Shown here: positions 52,268 to 63,829 of the stretch, piece by piece
Layout: each line of letters starts with the position of its first letter
How positions within the stretch are numbered: position 1 is the first letter of the stretch
NCBI RefSeq assembly: GCF_000499845.2
Contig: NC_023753.2
Location: forward strand, 22,413,932 to 22,477,931
Direction: 5' to 3'
Length of the DNA: 64,000 bases
DNA from: Phaseolus vulgaris
Lineage: Eukaryota; Streptophyta; Magnoliopsida; Fabales; Fabaceae
Notes under the pieces: generated by a model
The model's database searches: none
Told to the model about the DNA's origin: nothing
The model's input: only the letters and a program-made list of their open reading frames with translations
Position numbers and translations under genes: made by a program

Positions 52268-55150
52268 ATTACTATATTTATATTATTTTATTCAAAATCT
52301 TATTAAAAATATTTGTAATTAAAAGATTTTTTCATAAATAGTTTTAGTTATGCGATAATTAAAAAAAAATATATAAGAAAGAATATAAATATAAATGTGA
52401 GTAATATAATAATTATCATAACTTTATAAAATTTATACCTATATATAAAGGAGAATCTCATTATAACTATTTTCTGGTGTACACAAATTTTTTTCGGATT
52501 TTACCCTTATTTCATATATTTCATTTTATTAGTACAATGGAGTTTTTTGTCATTTTATATGAATTATTTAAAAAATAAAATTATTTATTAATTTTTTAAA
52601 TTAATATTAATGAACCGTTTTTATAGTGACTCTCCTACTCTTCCTTTAATCCCTTATTTTAAGGTATGAAGAAAGAGATAACATATTCTCACACGTTTCC
52701 ACATCAAATCTCACAAATCAAATCAAATAACCTCCATTTCTAATCACTCCCTTCACTCCATTTCAAACAACTATATTCTTTGGTAAAACCATTATTTATT
52801 TTTGTATCTATCATCAAGTCAATCTTAACCTTAACGTGAACATCATCACATTCTTCGATCTCAAAACTACCAATGGAAGAGAAAAAAATTTGAAGAAAAA
52901 GAAAGATTCAAGCCAGAGAAAAAAAAAAGTTGTTTAAACAATTCATAATTTTTCTTTTACATACGAATTAAATAAAAAAAATGGCACATGTGTTTTCAAA
53001 AGTTATATATAATTAATTTGAACTTATCTTTAAAACCAATATAATATCCTCAATGGACAAATGGACAACTAAGATAGGGAAAAACACAAAAAAAATTGAA
53101 TTCTTAGTTCCGTTACATACTTTGTCATAAAATCAACCATTATATTTAACTTAAAAAATAATTTAAATGACGTTTTATTATTTTAATAACTCAACATTTA
53201 ATGAATTTTTAAAAAAACATTTAATATTTTTCAATACAAATAAATTTATTAATAAATTAAACTCACACTTCTTCTGTATATATTCAATTTATATTAATGT
53301 ATTTGACTCAATTGATTAAATCCCAAAATGAAAAATTAATTACATGTAAAATAGTAAATCTTTCAATATTTTAGAAATTAAGTATTTAATCCAAATTTAT
53401 TTAATTAAAATAAATAGTACTAATATATATATAAATAAATAAATAATTTGCAATGTCGTGCAGGTACATTTATTTTTAAAAATTAAAAAGTTAAAATAAT
53501 ATATATATATATATATTTATTTATTTGTTGTAATGATTTATTTATGTTGCTTCAATATAATTATTTGAAATACATTAAAAATTAATTATTAAATTTAATG
53601 TATACTTACATCTTAATTAATTAGTTTAAATGTGCATTTAAGATATACATGTGACTAATTTTTGTTTGCAATTAATTGAAAGTGTGACAGTTGTGTTTAA
53701 CTTAACAAGAGAGAGAAATATTATTTATAAAAGGATGGAGAGTAATTACAATTGTGAGAGGTGAAAAAAGTAATAATAAATGATTTGTTTTTTTTATCTG
53801 AGAAAAATAAGTTTTTTCTATTCAAGTTTATTCCCTCTTCATTAGTTTATGCATAGAAAATGAGGTTAAATGTGTGTTTGATTTTTATATGGACAATTAA
53901 TTGATTTTGTATTCCAATATATCTCAATGTGATTATTTTTTATATTAGGATAATGAGGAATGTGTATATAAAATATTTTTACATGAATGACGTGCTTTCC
54001 TACTTATTAACTATCAAGAAGATATTACATTTCTTTTCTTTCTTATTAGCTTAAATTGTTATATGTTATCACATTTACCTTATTTATTGTTAAGTGACAT
54101 TGCTATATGTTTTGTGACATGACTATGGTATTTTTTAGTGTAAGAAAAAATCATTCTATAATCATAGAACCAACAACAAATATAAAGATTAGTCTCACAA
54201 ATATGGTTGAGAAATTTAATTTTCAACTTTTATTATATATATTATTTACCTATCTTTATGAATAGTATTTAGACATGGATAATTCAGAAAAAAAATTTAA
54301 GTAGGTATATCATGACTAATAGTAATACAAATATATTCTTATTAGTACATGTATCTATTTAACCATGTTTATAATGTAAGGGGAAACATAAATACCTATG
54401 CTTGTACTATTTTCTTAGGATAATAAAATAATCATTATTAACATTAAAAATATCACTAAAATTTATATTAAATTTATGAACAAACATGTACATAAAAAAA
54501 CAGTTGTAAAATATTAACTATAAATGTTATGAAACACAAGTATAATTTCTCATCAAAATAATTATAGTGGGTTGGTTTTTTTACCTATTATAAAACCAAT
54601 AATAAAAAATGTGCAAAAAATAATTAAAATATATAATGTACATTATTTATTGTGTACATGAAAGTTGAGTGAATGCATAAAACTAAAAGAATAGAATAGA
54701 AATTTGAGAAAGTATGAAGATAGTTTGTTTGGCTTAGAATTATTGGTGTGAGGAGAAGCACAATCCTCATTTGTCCTCAAACAGGATTATAACAATGACA
54801 AGGATGGGCCACAGATGGGAAATGTGCCTGAGGATGGTCCCAAATTATTTTCTCAGGAGAATAAAAAGAAGTAAATAATGGAATCATTTATTCACTTCCA
54901 AAATCTATAGCAGTAAATAGGTAAAAGAGAAAAAAGAAAACCCAATCATGTGGTTTCCCAAAAAGCCCCATTGAATCCATATCTACATTTAATTATTTAT
55001 TCATATGCAGTAATGCAATCCAACTAAAGAAAAAATATCCAAACAAAAGAAAAAGGGTTGGATTATTTTTGGGTTGTTGAGTTTCAAAAGAAACAGCAAC
55101 ACAACATAGCACAGCACAAAGACAACCTTAATTTTCATTTTGGAAAAAGT
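52268..55150. other. AT-rich intergenic sequence upstream of the NAC gene
   Basis: No gene. AT microsatellites at 53,420-53,435 and 53,500-53,516. The distal promoter of the NAC gene would be within the last kilobase. Confidence 0.5.
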
Positions 55151-55158
55151 TATAAAAG
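55151..55158 (+). promoter_or_regulatory. Candidate TATA box of the NAC gene
   Basis: tataaaag, about 210 bp upstream of the ATG, giving a 5' UTR of roughly 175 bases if it is used. Sequence composition changes from AT-rich to mixed between here and the ATG. Confidence 0.5.
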
Positions 55159-55361
55159 AAAAAGAAATTAGAAAATCTAAATTCCTGGAAGCCACAGAGT
55201 GTTAGAATTTCTTGTCATTGAAGGTACCCCTCTTTTGTTGCTTGACCCTCAATCAAAGACCCATCTTTTCCGTTTGGCGTAGGGAACTTCAACACTGAAG
55301 CCCTAATCACCATATCCATCCACCTCCACATCACCCCTTTTGCTGCTCCTTCACCACCAAC

Positions 55362-56586
55362 ATGGGTCGCGAAACTGTGTTCCTTCCAGCCCCACCAACC
55401 ACTGCCACCACTGCAGTGAATCCAGTAGCAGCACCAGCTACACCACCTACTTCTCTTGCTCCTGGTTTCAGGTTCCACCCAACTGACGAGGAGCTTGTAA
55501 TCTATTACCTGAAGCGCAAGGTTTCTGGCAAAAGCTTCCGATTTGATGCTATATCTGAAGTGGATATATACAGGAGCGAGCCCTGGGACCTAGCAGGTCA
55601 CTCCCTTTTCCTAAATATTTAAAGTTTCTCACTTTTCTTTGCTTAAATTTGGAATTTTTACTGTTTTATTTTAATGGGATGTGTGTTTTGTTTGGTTTCT
55701 CAGCTGCTTCACTTTAATGGATTTTCTGGATATTTTTCAGTTTTCTGATGTTTTTTATTTTTGACTACTGTGAATGATGGTGGGTTGAATGTTTGTTTAG
55801 ATAAGTCGAGGTTGAAGACCAGGGACCAGGAGTGGTATTTTTTTAGTGCATTGGACAAGAAATATGGAAATGGTGGGAGGATGAACAGGGCTACCAACAA
55901 AGGGTATTGGAAAGCCACTGGGAATGATCGACCAGTGAAACATGATCAAAGGACTGTGGGATTGAAGAAAACTTTGGTGTTTCACAGTGGCCGAGCTCCT
56001 GTTGGAAAGAGGACTAATTGGGTTATGCATGAGTACAGACTTGTTGATGAGGAGCTAGAGAGGGCTGGGACTGGATCCTCTCAGCCTCAGGTGAGATTAT
56101 AAAATTAATTTTAGAAATTGAAGTCTGAGATGACCCCAAACTATATGAATTTGTGCTATGCAGCAACTGGGGGCTCTACTTGTTTTCTTGTTGGTAAAAT
56201 AAGGAGCTTAGCTTAGTTATTTTATGTGGTTCCCAAACCAAAATTGTGGGTTTTTGGGCTTTGTTCTTAAGTAAATGTCGAAAGAATAGTTTGCTATGTA
56301 CTGCACTATGGACATTGTTATTGTGTTACACATGGTTAATCATTTTTGTGCATTTCTCTTCTGGATGGAGAAGGATGCCTATGTCTTGTGTAGAGTATTT
56401 CACAAAAATAACATAGGACCTCCAAATGGACAACGATATGCACCCTTTGTTGAAGAAGAGTGGAATGATGAATCTGGAATGATTCCAGGGGCAGAGCCTG
56501 TGTATAATGGCTCTGTTGCCTACCAACCACTTGTTGAAGGCAACGGTGGTGTTTTATGCACTGAAGGGAGAAATGGTGTTGTACAG
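55362..56586 (+). CDS. NAC-domain transcription factor, first three coding exons (NAC050/NAC052-like)
   Basis: Exon 1 55,362-55,596, exon 2 55,801-56,090 and exon 3 56,374-56,586 join with GT-AG introns (phases 1 and 0) to about 246 codons. A 31-residue Ala/Pro/Thr-rich start precedes the five NAC subdomains: [19 protein letters not shown] (A), [17 protein letters not shown] (B), [20 protein letters not shown] and [12 protein letters not shown] (C), [20 protein letters not shown] and MHEYRL (D), [13 protein letters not shown] (E). The last block and the following [17 protein letters not shown] are closest to Arabidopsis NAC050/NAC052, nuclear DNA-binding repressors reported to work with the histone demethylase JMJ14. 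The family usually exceeds 400 residues with a C-terminal coiled coil; no such exon is recognisable after the donor at 56,587. The D-block reads APVGKRTN where a charged residue is common in place of V. The start ATG sits in a good context (aacatggg). Confidence 0.9.
55597..55800 (+). other. NAC intron 1
   Basis: GTCACT...TTGTTTAG, 204 bp, phase 1, T-rich. Its position between subdomains B and C is the usual one in NAC genes. Confidence 0.88.
56091..56373 (+). other. NAC intron 2, with a NAGNAG acceptor
   Basis: GTGAGA donor. The end reads ggatgGAGAAG|gatgcc, so splicing after GAG (56,370) or AAG (56,373) adds or removes one Lys before DAYVLCR. Both keep frame. Confidence 0.82.
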
Positions 56587-56720
56587 GTTAGCTCCCTCCT
56601 AACTTTTCGGTTGTATATTCTGCATGTTATTAACGATAAAGTTTTTGGATTTATATTGGAAATTTGTTGATGCTTTACATTTAATTTATGCGCAACCGTT
56701 GAATATTTATTTATAAAAAA
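56587..56720 (+). other. Start of NAC intron 3 or gene break
   Basis: GTTAGC follows exon 3. A possible tiny terminal exon at 57,603-57,620 (after tcttcag; five codons then TGA) is the only acceptor with an immediate in-frame end that I noticed, and it is weak. Confidence 0.4.
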
Positions 56721-56890
56721 CACTGTTATCAATGGTGGTTGACAAAAGGCCAAAATTCTACCATATAAACATGCTCCATTGCAGCAGCCTCTGGTGCTGC
56801 CATAGCAGACCTCCCTTCACAAATTGCCTATGGTGATAGGCATACCATCTGCTGCACCATTCGACATGGTCCTACCATTTAACAACACTG
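56721..56890. mobile_element. hAT-like MITE in the NAC 3' region
   Basis: 170 bp. Left end cactgttatcaatgg and right end ccatttaacaacactg are imperfect inverted repeats of the CAGTGTT type; flanks ataaaaaa and ttaaaaaa are an 8-bp duplicate with one mismatch. No coding capacity. Confidence 0.65.
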
Positions 56891-58112
56891 TTAAAAAATG
56901 ATTGGAGATATGAAAAGTTGATGATAACACTGAACTTCAATGTTAAAAACTTTATCGAGGGATTGGGTAGCTTTGTTGCATTTTTTAGCCTTCTATGTTA
57001 AGGAGGAATCTTTATTCTCAAAATTCATTTCATCTTCCTTTTTGCCATAATATTTAGGAAAAAAAATAGTAGAATTGATATCTGGTCCGCTTCAATTTAA
57101 TACTTTGATCAGTTGTAAATGTGCAATAATAATGTTCCCCACGTTACTTCAATATTTTGTCCGTTTTTCTCCTTTCTTCCCTTGGTAGATTCTTTGTCGT
57201 TTGTATTCCACCGCTTTCTTCGTTGTCGTCTTAATGTTTTCTTTTTCTTTCCATAATAAAAAATATATATTCAATGAGTTATAAGGTTTTTTAGGTTTTT
57301 GTCTTATATATATATATATATCAGTTTATTCAATTCCAATGAAAAAATATCAATTGATTTAATGGATTTTGCTATTCCTTTTTCATTTGACCTAGATTTT
57401 AAGAATTGAAAATCAATCCATGCAATGATAAAATTTTAGTAGATACTGTTTGATTTTTCAAGTGGAACAACTCTTCTTTTTTTCTCTGTTCTTTTAATTT
57501 AACTATTCTTGAGTGGAACAATTTTTCATCTTGAGCGCTGAATGTTCATTGAGCTTTCTGAAATAGGTGATTGCTTTTTCTAACTTATGTATTCATCTTC
57601 AGAGGAATCTTGCAACATGAAAGCTTGCATTTTTTAGATAAGTAATGTTTAAAGAACAAAGTGTGACTCAGCTAGCAAATTTTGCATTTTTGGTTTATCT
57701 TATTTCGGATAAATAACTGCTTACTGTTGCCATATTTCTAAGAGAGCTTTTGAGAAAAAACATAATTACTTACCCAACATAATTTGTTTCCAAAGATGCA
57801 CCAAGCTCTGTTTGGGTTACATGTGGTGTAAGTGGTTCAAATGTCCGTAACCTATAGTCAAAATAAGGAACCAGGAGATCCATAAAACATTATTTTTGTG
57901 TTTACTTTGGACCTTGATGTTGCAATTCTTGATGCCCGTTGTAGAAGTGGCATTGTGGAAACATGTGCTATTTATGAGTCTGTGTAAGATCATGGGATTC
58001 TTTAAACTACCAATTAACTTCCAAAGACAATGGGACAGAAACGAGCAAGCACTCATTTTAGAGTAGAGGGCCATTTTAGCTTGAAAAAAAGGTGAAAATG
58101 AAAGATCTTGAA
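56891..58112. other. Region after the NAC exons without recognised genes
   Basis: AT-rich; a short TA microsatellite at about 57,306-57,322. I looked for a NAC C-terminal exon (acidic or Asn/Ser-rich, coiled coil) and did not find one on the plus strand. Confidence 0.5.
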
Positions 58113-58672
58113 TTTGTGAGTACATTTGTTTGTTTCACTGACTTTACTCTCCTTTGTGAAGGCACAAACCCTTTCAAAGACAAAACAAGATATGGTTGTC
58201 ACTTTTTTCCAAGGCCATTGATTTAGTTGGGTATGGTGTTGCCATCAACACAATGATAAAGAAGTTGCAGCAAAAGTTCTAACAGCAAATGGTCATGGTC
58301 GGCAACCTAAATCCACAAGTTGGCCATAGATGATGAATAAAGAGACTGATTTTGCACCATTGGAGTCAATGTCCAAATATTTTACTCTTCTTTGTGAGTA
58401 CATTTGTAGGAAATAATTTGTTTCACTGACTATTCTCTTCTTTGTGAAGGTGTGAACCCTTCCAAAGACAAAACAAGATATGGTTGTCACTTTTGTCCAA
58501 GGCCATTGATTTAGTTGGGCATGGTGTTTCCATCAACGCAATGATGAAGAAGATGCTGCAGAAGTTCTAACAGCAAATGGTCATGGTTCCGCAACCTTAA
58601 TGCAAATTGGTCATAGAGGATGAATAAAGAGACCCATTTTGCTTCGTTGGAGTCAATGTCCACATATTTTTT
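58113..58672 (+). repeat. 278-bp tandem duplication
   Basis: tttgtgagtacatttgt starts at 58,113 and 58,391. Both copies share aaagacaaaacaagatatgg and ggccattgatttagttggg; roughly 90% alike by eye. No frame is kept in both copies; origin unknown. Confidence 0.85.
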
Positions 58673-59095
58673 ATAGTGGCAAAAATTCAAAGAACAACCT
58701 TTTTTAGCTCTACCAACAAGCCCAACATTGAGAGTCCTAATTGTGAGTTTGTGACCAATAGGACCTCTCCTTTTCAGTTTTACATCCTTTGAAGTTTTGT
58801 GGTTTCTTTGTGAGGGTGTACCTATGTAGGAGTTAGGTTGGGTTAGGATAAGTGAACACTGGGGAGGAATTGTTCCTTGATAGAAGGGAGAAACTCCATA
58901 AAAGCTTTAATACCATCTACAATTAGCACATTAAGGGCTTCGTTAGTTTCGAATTTGATTCTTGCATGGATAGATGATGTTTTTGTTGGTGGCACAATAA
59001 AGAAGCCTGAGGTATCTAATTTGGAATATCATGAAACCAAATTACCTAAATGACTTTAACAAACATGTGTGCTAGAGGTATTGGTTTGGTTGTAT
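58673..59095. other. Unassigned sequence
   Basis: Mixed composition and no recognised gene or element. Confidence 0.4.
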
Positions 59096-60345
59096 GTGTT
59101 AGGAACCAAGAATTGAAAAGAGAAAGAAAAGAAATATTTTTATTGAAAAGAACAAGTAGGAGAGCCCTCTCTTCTCCAAGGGTTTCCCTTCACAAAGCAT
59201 TTTTCCTTTCACAAAGAGCTGAACCTAGTGATTTGTTCACCTTCAACCAGGATCACAATCCTTGAGCCCTTTTTTGGAGCCTCTTGGCACAACTCCATCC
59301 CCTCCTCGAAACTTGAGATTTGTACCTCTATAACGATTCCGCAAATCCCTAAAATTTCTTTCATTCTTTACTATTTCTTCAATATCAATAGCTAACCTCA
59401 TATTGCATAAAATCTTTTGGGTTGTGTGAACGCACCTTCCTTCTAATGTTTTATGTAACCCTGCCAGAAAAATTCCCCAACATTTGCTCATTTGTTGTAG
59501 ACGGAGCTTAAGCAACCAACAACTCAAACTCATGAACATATAAACACTTGTGTTTTGACTCAATGCTACCTATCTCTTATAGATTGAACCCCTTCTTCAA
59601 CCTTGAAACCTCCTTAATAGCATTGTGGTCAATTCCTCCCAAGAAGGATTCTGGGAAACCTTGTGCCAACATTGGTACCAATGTACTACATTTCCTTCCA
59701 TACTAATGATTGTGATATTTCTCTATTGCTTTAGTTGTTGGACCTAAATAAATTTTCACCCTTGTGATGCAACCAATTGGGTCTTTCCTTTGAAGGTAGG
59801 TAACTCCAACTTCTTAACCCACGTGTGTGGAGCTTCTTTTGATTCATAGAAGGTCATCATCCCCCCATTTCTTTTGTTATATTTTTGTCATTGTTCTCAC
59901 CCTCTTCAAGGCCAATGACCTGTTTCCATCCATATTTTGAGTATCTCCTTTTATGTCATTGATGTCTTCTACACTCTTCTTGTTTTTAGCAATGCACTCA
60001 TTGATTGTTGGTTGTCCTCTTCAGTTTTTCTATTGAGGATTCCAAAGTTGTGAATTTGGCTTCATCTTGATCCATTTCTCTCCAATTGGGATTCGGTAGG
60101 TCGGACCAATTTGTTAGGAACTAGGCATTGGATAAAGTAAGAAAAAAAGAGTTTTATTGAAAAAAAGAAAAGAAAAGAGATAGGAGGACACAATTTCCTC
60201 CTAGGTTTCCCCTTGACCAAGGATTTCTTCTTTCAGAAAGAGGTAAAACTCAATCTACAAAAATGAACCTCCTTTCTCGTTCTTCTCACAATGTATTTAT
60301 TACTCTCCTTTGCTTAACTGTTCTATAAGACCACTATTGGACTAC
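59096..60345 (-). pseudogene. Ty3/gypsy gag remnant with possible LTR pieces
   Basis: On the minus strand 59,720-59,240 encodes decayed gag: a block WYQCWHKVSQNPSWEELTT, then GIFLAGLHKTLEGR and MRLAIDIEEIV (frame 59,563-59,243). Sequences starting gttaggaac at 59,098 and 60,112 are alike for about 130 bp (tttttattgaaaag..., ttctttcagaaag) and probably are LTR ends (tcctaaca on the minus strand). No RT remains. Confidence 0.68.
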
Positions 60346-60518
60346 CCATAAATATATAGTTTCACGCACGAGTTGCCACTCTCGGCTTGAGGGGTGTGTG
60401 TTGAAGATCCCACATCAACTAGAGATTAGGACATTTCATAGTATATACGTGAGTGCAAACCTCACCTTATAAGCCGGTTTTATAAGGTTGAGTTAGGCTC
60501 AAAATCCACTTCTTATTA
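60336..60518 (+). repeat. TRIM 3' end: internal piece and LTR
   Basis: Internal sequence ggactacccataaatatatag...gaggggtgtgtg matches the TRIM internal region at 47,534-47,600 in reverse; the LTR 60,399-60,518 begins tgttgaagatcccacatc. The 5' LTR is missing. Confidence 0.75.
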
Positions 60519-61179
60519 CATTCTATTAGACTTCTCCCCAAAATTACAATTATTGGACTTTTGTTCTCTAATATAGTAATAGGGCTTTAGGCGCAATATC
60601 TTCCTTCCTAACAATATGATAACATATGGTTTGTAATTAAGTAGGATTGTGATTGTGATTGTAATTTCTAAAATTAGGGTGTTGATTATGTACAAAATTT
60701 GTCTTGTTTCCTTAGTTTGGGTTATCTTATTTGGATCTTGTGTATAAGTATCAAGCAAAACATTTATTCTTTCTTCTAGATTTTCAAGTTCGTATAAAAT
60801 TTCCTGATTTGAAGGCCCTACTTAAGTATTCAAATCTTACCTACCTTCATTGCATGATTTTTTTGGCACATTCAATGTGCCCTTAGAAGTGTAAACCGGT
60901 AAGGTAGCACTATTGGTACCTTTGACCTCCTCTGTTGCCACATCAAAAATAAATATTTTTATTTAAAAAATAATTGAGGCATACATATATGTATATTCTT
61001 TTAAAAAAATTGGGAGGGGGGGGGGGGGGGATTAAGTCATGGCCCCTCCCTACTAAGATCCGACACTGTCTACCACCTTCATGATCGATCTAACTAATGA
61101 TCGTACTAGGAGAATTGTCTTGTTAAGATTGATTTATTGTTGAAGTTTGGTTGTCATCATAGTTATGACATGCTAACAG
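60519..61179. other. Unassigned sequence with a poly-G run
   Basis: No gene. A G-run of about 19 bases (broken once by a) at 61,012-61,030. Confidence 0.5.
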
Positions 61180-62480
61180 TGGCACGAAGAGTTCCAACTC
61201 ATGTTTGATTGTACTATGTTTACAACCACAATCATTGCAATGTTAGAACCTTGGCTGTTAAGTCTGTTTTCATTGGGTATGCATCTAACAAAAAGGGATA
61301 CAAGTGTTATAATCCCTAGACTTTTCATGCCTTTGTGATTGTTTTACCATGGATGTTACCTACAAAGTTGTCTTTTACATTGGTTCTCGTATTCAAGTGG
61401 AGAGTCATCGGGAAACTAAATCTCAAAGATTTCGCGCTCTCTCCTTACGTAGGATAATATGGTAAAGTTGACTCCTTATGAAGAAGTTGCTATTGAAGAA
61501 TCAATTGCAGATCCCGAAGAAGCAGTTGCTGTATAGAACATGGGACTAGTATAAGTACCAAATGAAGCAAATAATATTGACAAATACTACCAACACTAGT
61601 ATCTAAGAAGGAAAAGACCACGTGATATTAATGATTTTTTTTGGAAAGAAAAGTGTTCTTGAGGCAAGTATTCTATATCTCATTTTTGTATATACTAATC
61701 CTCTTTCTATACAACATTAGTGCTTTGTTTCAACTATTATTGGGATTTCCAAAGTTGTTCAAGATTCCTAGAGGATGAAAATTGTGTCGAGTCATGAATG
61801 AAGATATGTGGAATTAGATGGATATACACATAAATATCAATTTGATGGTATATTGGGTTGATACAAGGGAGGTTGGTTGGAAAATAGGCATACTCAAACA
61901 TATGGAATAGACTATGAGAAGACATTTGTTCATTTACAAAGATGAATACCATTAACATTACTCTCTCATTGGTAGCTCACTTTGGATGAGATCTACACCA
62001 TTATGTTCTAAAAAAATGCATTTATGCATGGAGACTTGGAGGAGGAGGCGCATATGGAGATCCTAGTAGGTTAGTAATGGAGGAAGGAAGGTGTATATAG
62101 GTAAGACACTTTTTCTTTGCATGCTTGGTTTGGGAGATTCACCCTAGCTAGGCTATCTTAAGGGTACAAGGGGAGTCAAGGTGACCACACTTTCTTCACA
62201 AAGTATGCTGAATATTGATGATATGATTGTTGTAGACAATGAAGTTGAAAACCAAATGCTGAGAGAGAGGTTAGAAACTTCGTTTAGAATTTTGAAGTAT
62301 ATTCTTGAAATAAAAGTTGCCTAGTCTAGAAATATCATCTTCATCTCTCAGAGAAAAGAAAACACATCCTTGATCTTCTTAGAGAGACAATCATGCTAGA
62401 CGGTAAACCATAACCATCTACAATGTCCATGGAGTAGAATCATTGGACAGGAAGCAAAGGAGAGCCCAAATATACTGAAG
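61180..62480 (+). pseudogene. Ty1/copia integrase-RT remnant
   Basis: Broken frames give FIGYASNKKGYKCYNP (61,270-61,320, the integrase-RT linker of copia pol), ARLVAKG-like and YGIDYEKTF (about 61,895-61,930), and DDMIVVDNE (62,217-62,245, from the RT catalytic block). Many stops and frame changes; no LTR recognised. Older than the copias at 13,250-23,129. Confidence 0.72.
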
Positions 62481-63374
62481 GCATCAATGTGCAATGTTGT
62501 CAAACTCGAGAATCATAATAGGATCGAAAAGGGGGATAAAAATTCTTAACTTGACTCATAAGAGTTAGGAGTATACAGATAATAGAAGCAAAGACAAAGC
62601 ACAACAGAGAGTGAGCATAACAAAGCGACTGAAACAAAGAGCGAGTGTCAATAACTGTGAAAGCATCATTTACCATGATGGTTGTGAGTGTTTTGATGCC
62701 AACAATGGTGAAACTAGTGGCGATGGGAGAATCATGAGTGTATTGTGGCTATCAATGATAAAAGTGATAGTTTTTCGACAACAACGATAACGTCAACATC
62801 AAGAAGTGTGTATGCCTCACAAGTCTCCTTCATTTCTGATTTGTGAATTATAAGAACCCTAGCGGAATAAAAGGGTCAAATGGCACAAGTGTTGGGCTTT
62901 GATTTAGGTAGGGTCGGGTCGCCTTTTAACCAACAATGGGCCATCAAACCCTATCTTCTCAAGACGGAAGGATCAACATGGTGCACGATCCCATGATTCA
63001 GCGATCAACGTCATGATCTCGCAACAATTTGTGCTCCCCTCCTCGACTTGGCATATGCATCAAGTCATGAGCTCCTCTGTATTTGCAGGATTGCACGAGT
63101 TTGGGAGTTTACTCGCAATTTTGACAACATTTTCAATGTGTAAGACATCTAATAGTAAACAGGACTTCCAACACTTCATGACAAGTCTAGAGAGAGAAAT
63201 TACCCATGAAAGCATGCATAGCCATAGAATATGAATGGTTGATATAGATAGAAGATCTATCTTAGGATATTGCATGTTCTTAGTTTGAAACTTGATGACT
63301 TGGAGGTGTAAAAAGTAAAAATTGTGGTTGCATGATCAATAACAAAGGTAGAGTTTCAAGATCGAATGAAATAG
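62481..63374. other. Unassigned sequence
   Basis: Nothing recognised. Short frames on both strands lack motifs. Confidence 0.4.
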
Positions 63375-63829
63375 TTGGTGGATAGACAATTTCACACAGG
63401 GGATTTAGTTACGTTAAGTTCCATCTCTATCGTCAAAGATCTATTTCTCATTGGGTTAATGCTCAATTGACACTTAAGTTATATGGGCCCTTCAAAGTGT
63501 TAGATCGTCCTGGTGTTATGGCTTATTGAATTGATCTTCTCGTTGGGTTCATAATTTATAATGTTTTTCATGTCTCAGGAAAACATGTAGGATCTGTGGT
63601 CATTGCTACTTATATTCCTTCCAACATTGATGCAAGTTTTGGTTCATGTGAACATAATACTATTTTGAATAGGATGATTTGTCAAGAGGAAGAATTGGAC
63701 TATGACTAGATTTTTGGTAAAGTGGAAAGATCAACTTCCACAGGATGCCATGTGCAAGTTTTACTATGATCTTTAGAGGAGATATCCTTCCTTGCATCCT
63801 TGAGGACAAATGCTTTCAAGGGTGGTTAA
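63375..63829 (+). pseudogene. Chromovirus-type gypsy integrase C-terminus and chromodomain-like remnant
   Basis: Frame-broken but readable: FHTGDLVTL, LSYMGPFKVLDRPGVMAY, IIYNVFHVS (the GPF/Y and NVFHVS blocks of Ty3/gypsy integrase), then VKWKDQLPQDA and FYYDL..RYPS, a degraded chromodomain of the Del/Tekay kind. Ends just before an LTR start. Confidence 0.75.

Noticed and set aside
55215..55478. Minus-strand 87-codon frame over the NAC start
   Set aside because: Antisense shadow of the repetitive Ala/Pro/Thr codons of NAC exon 1.
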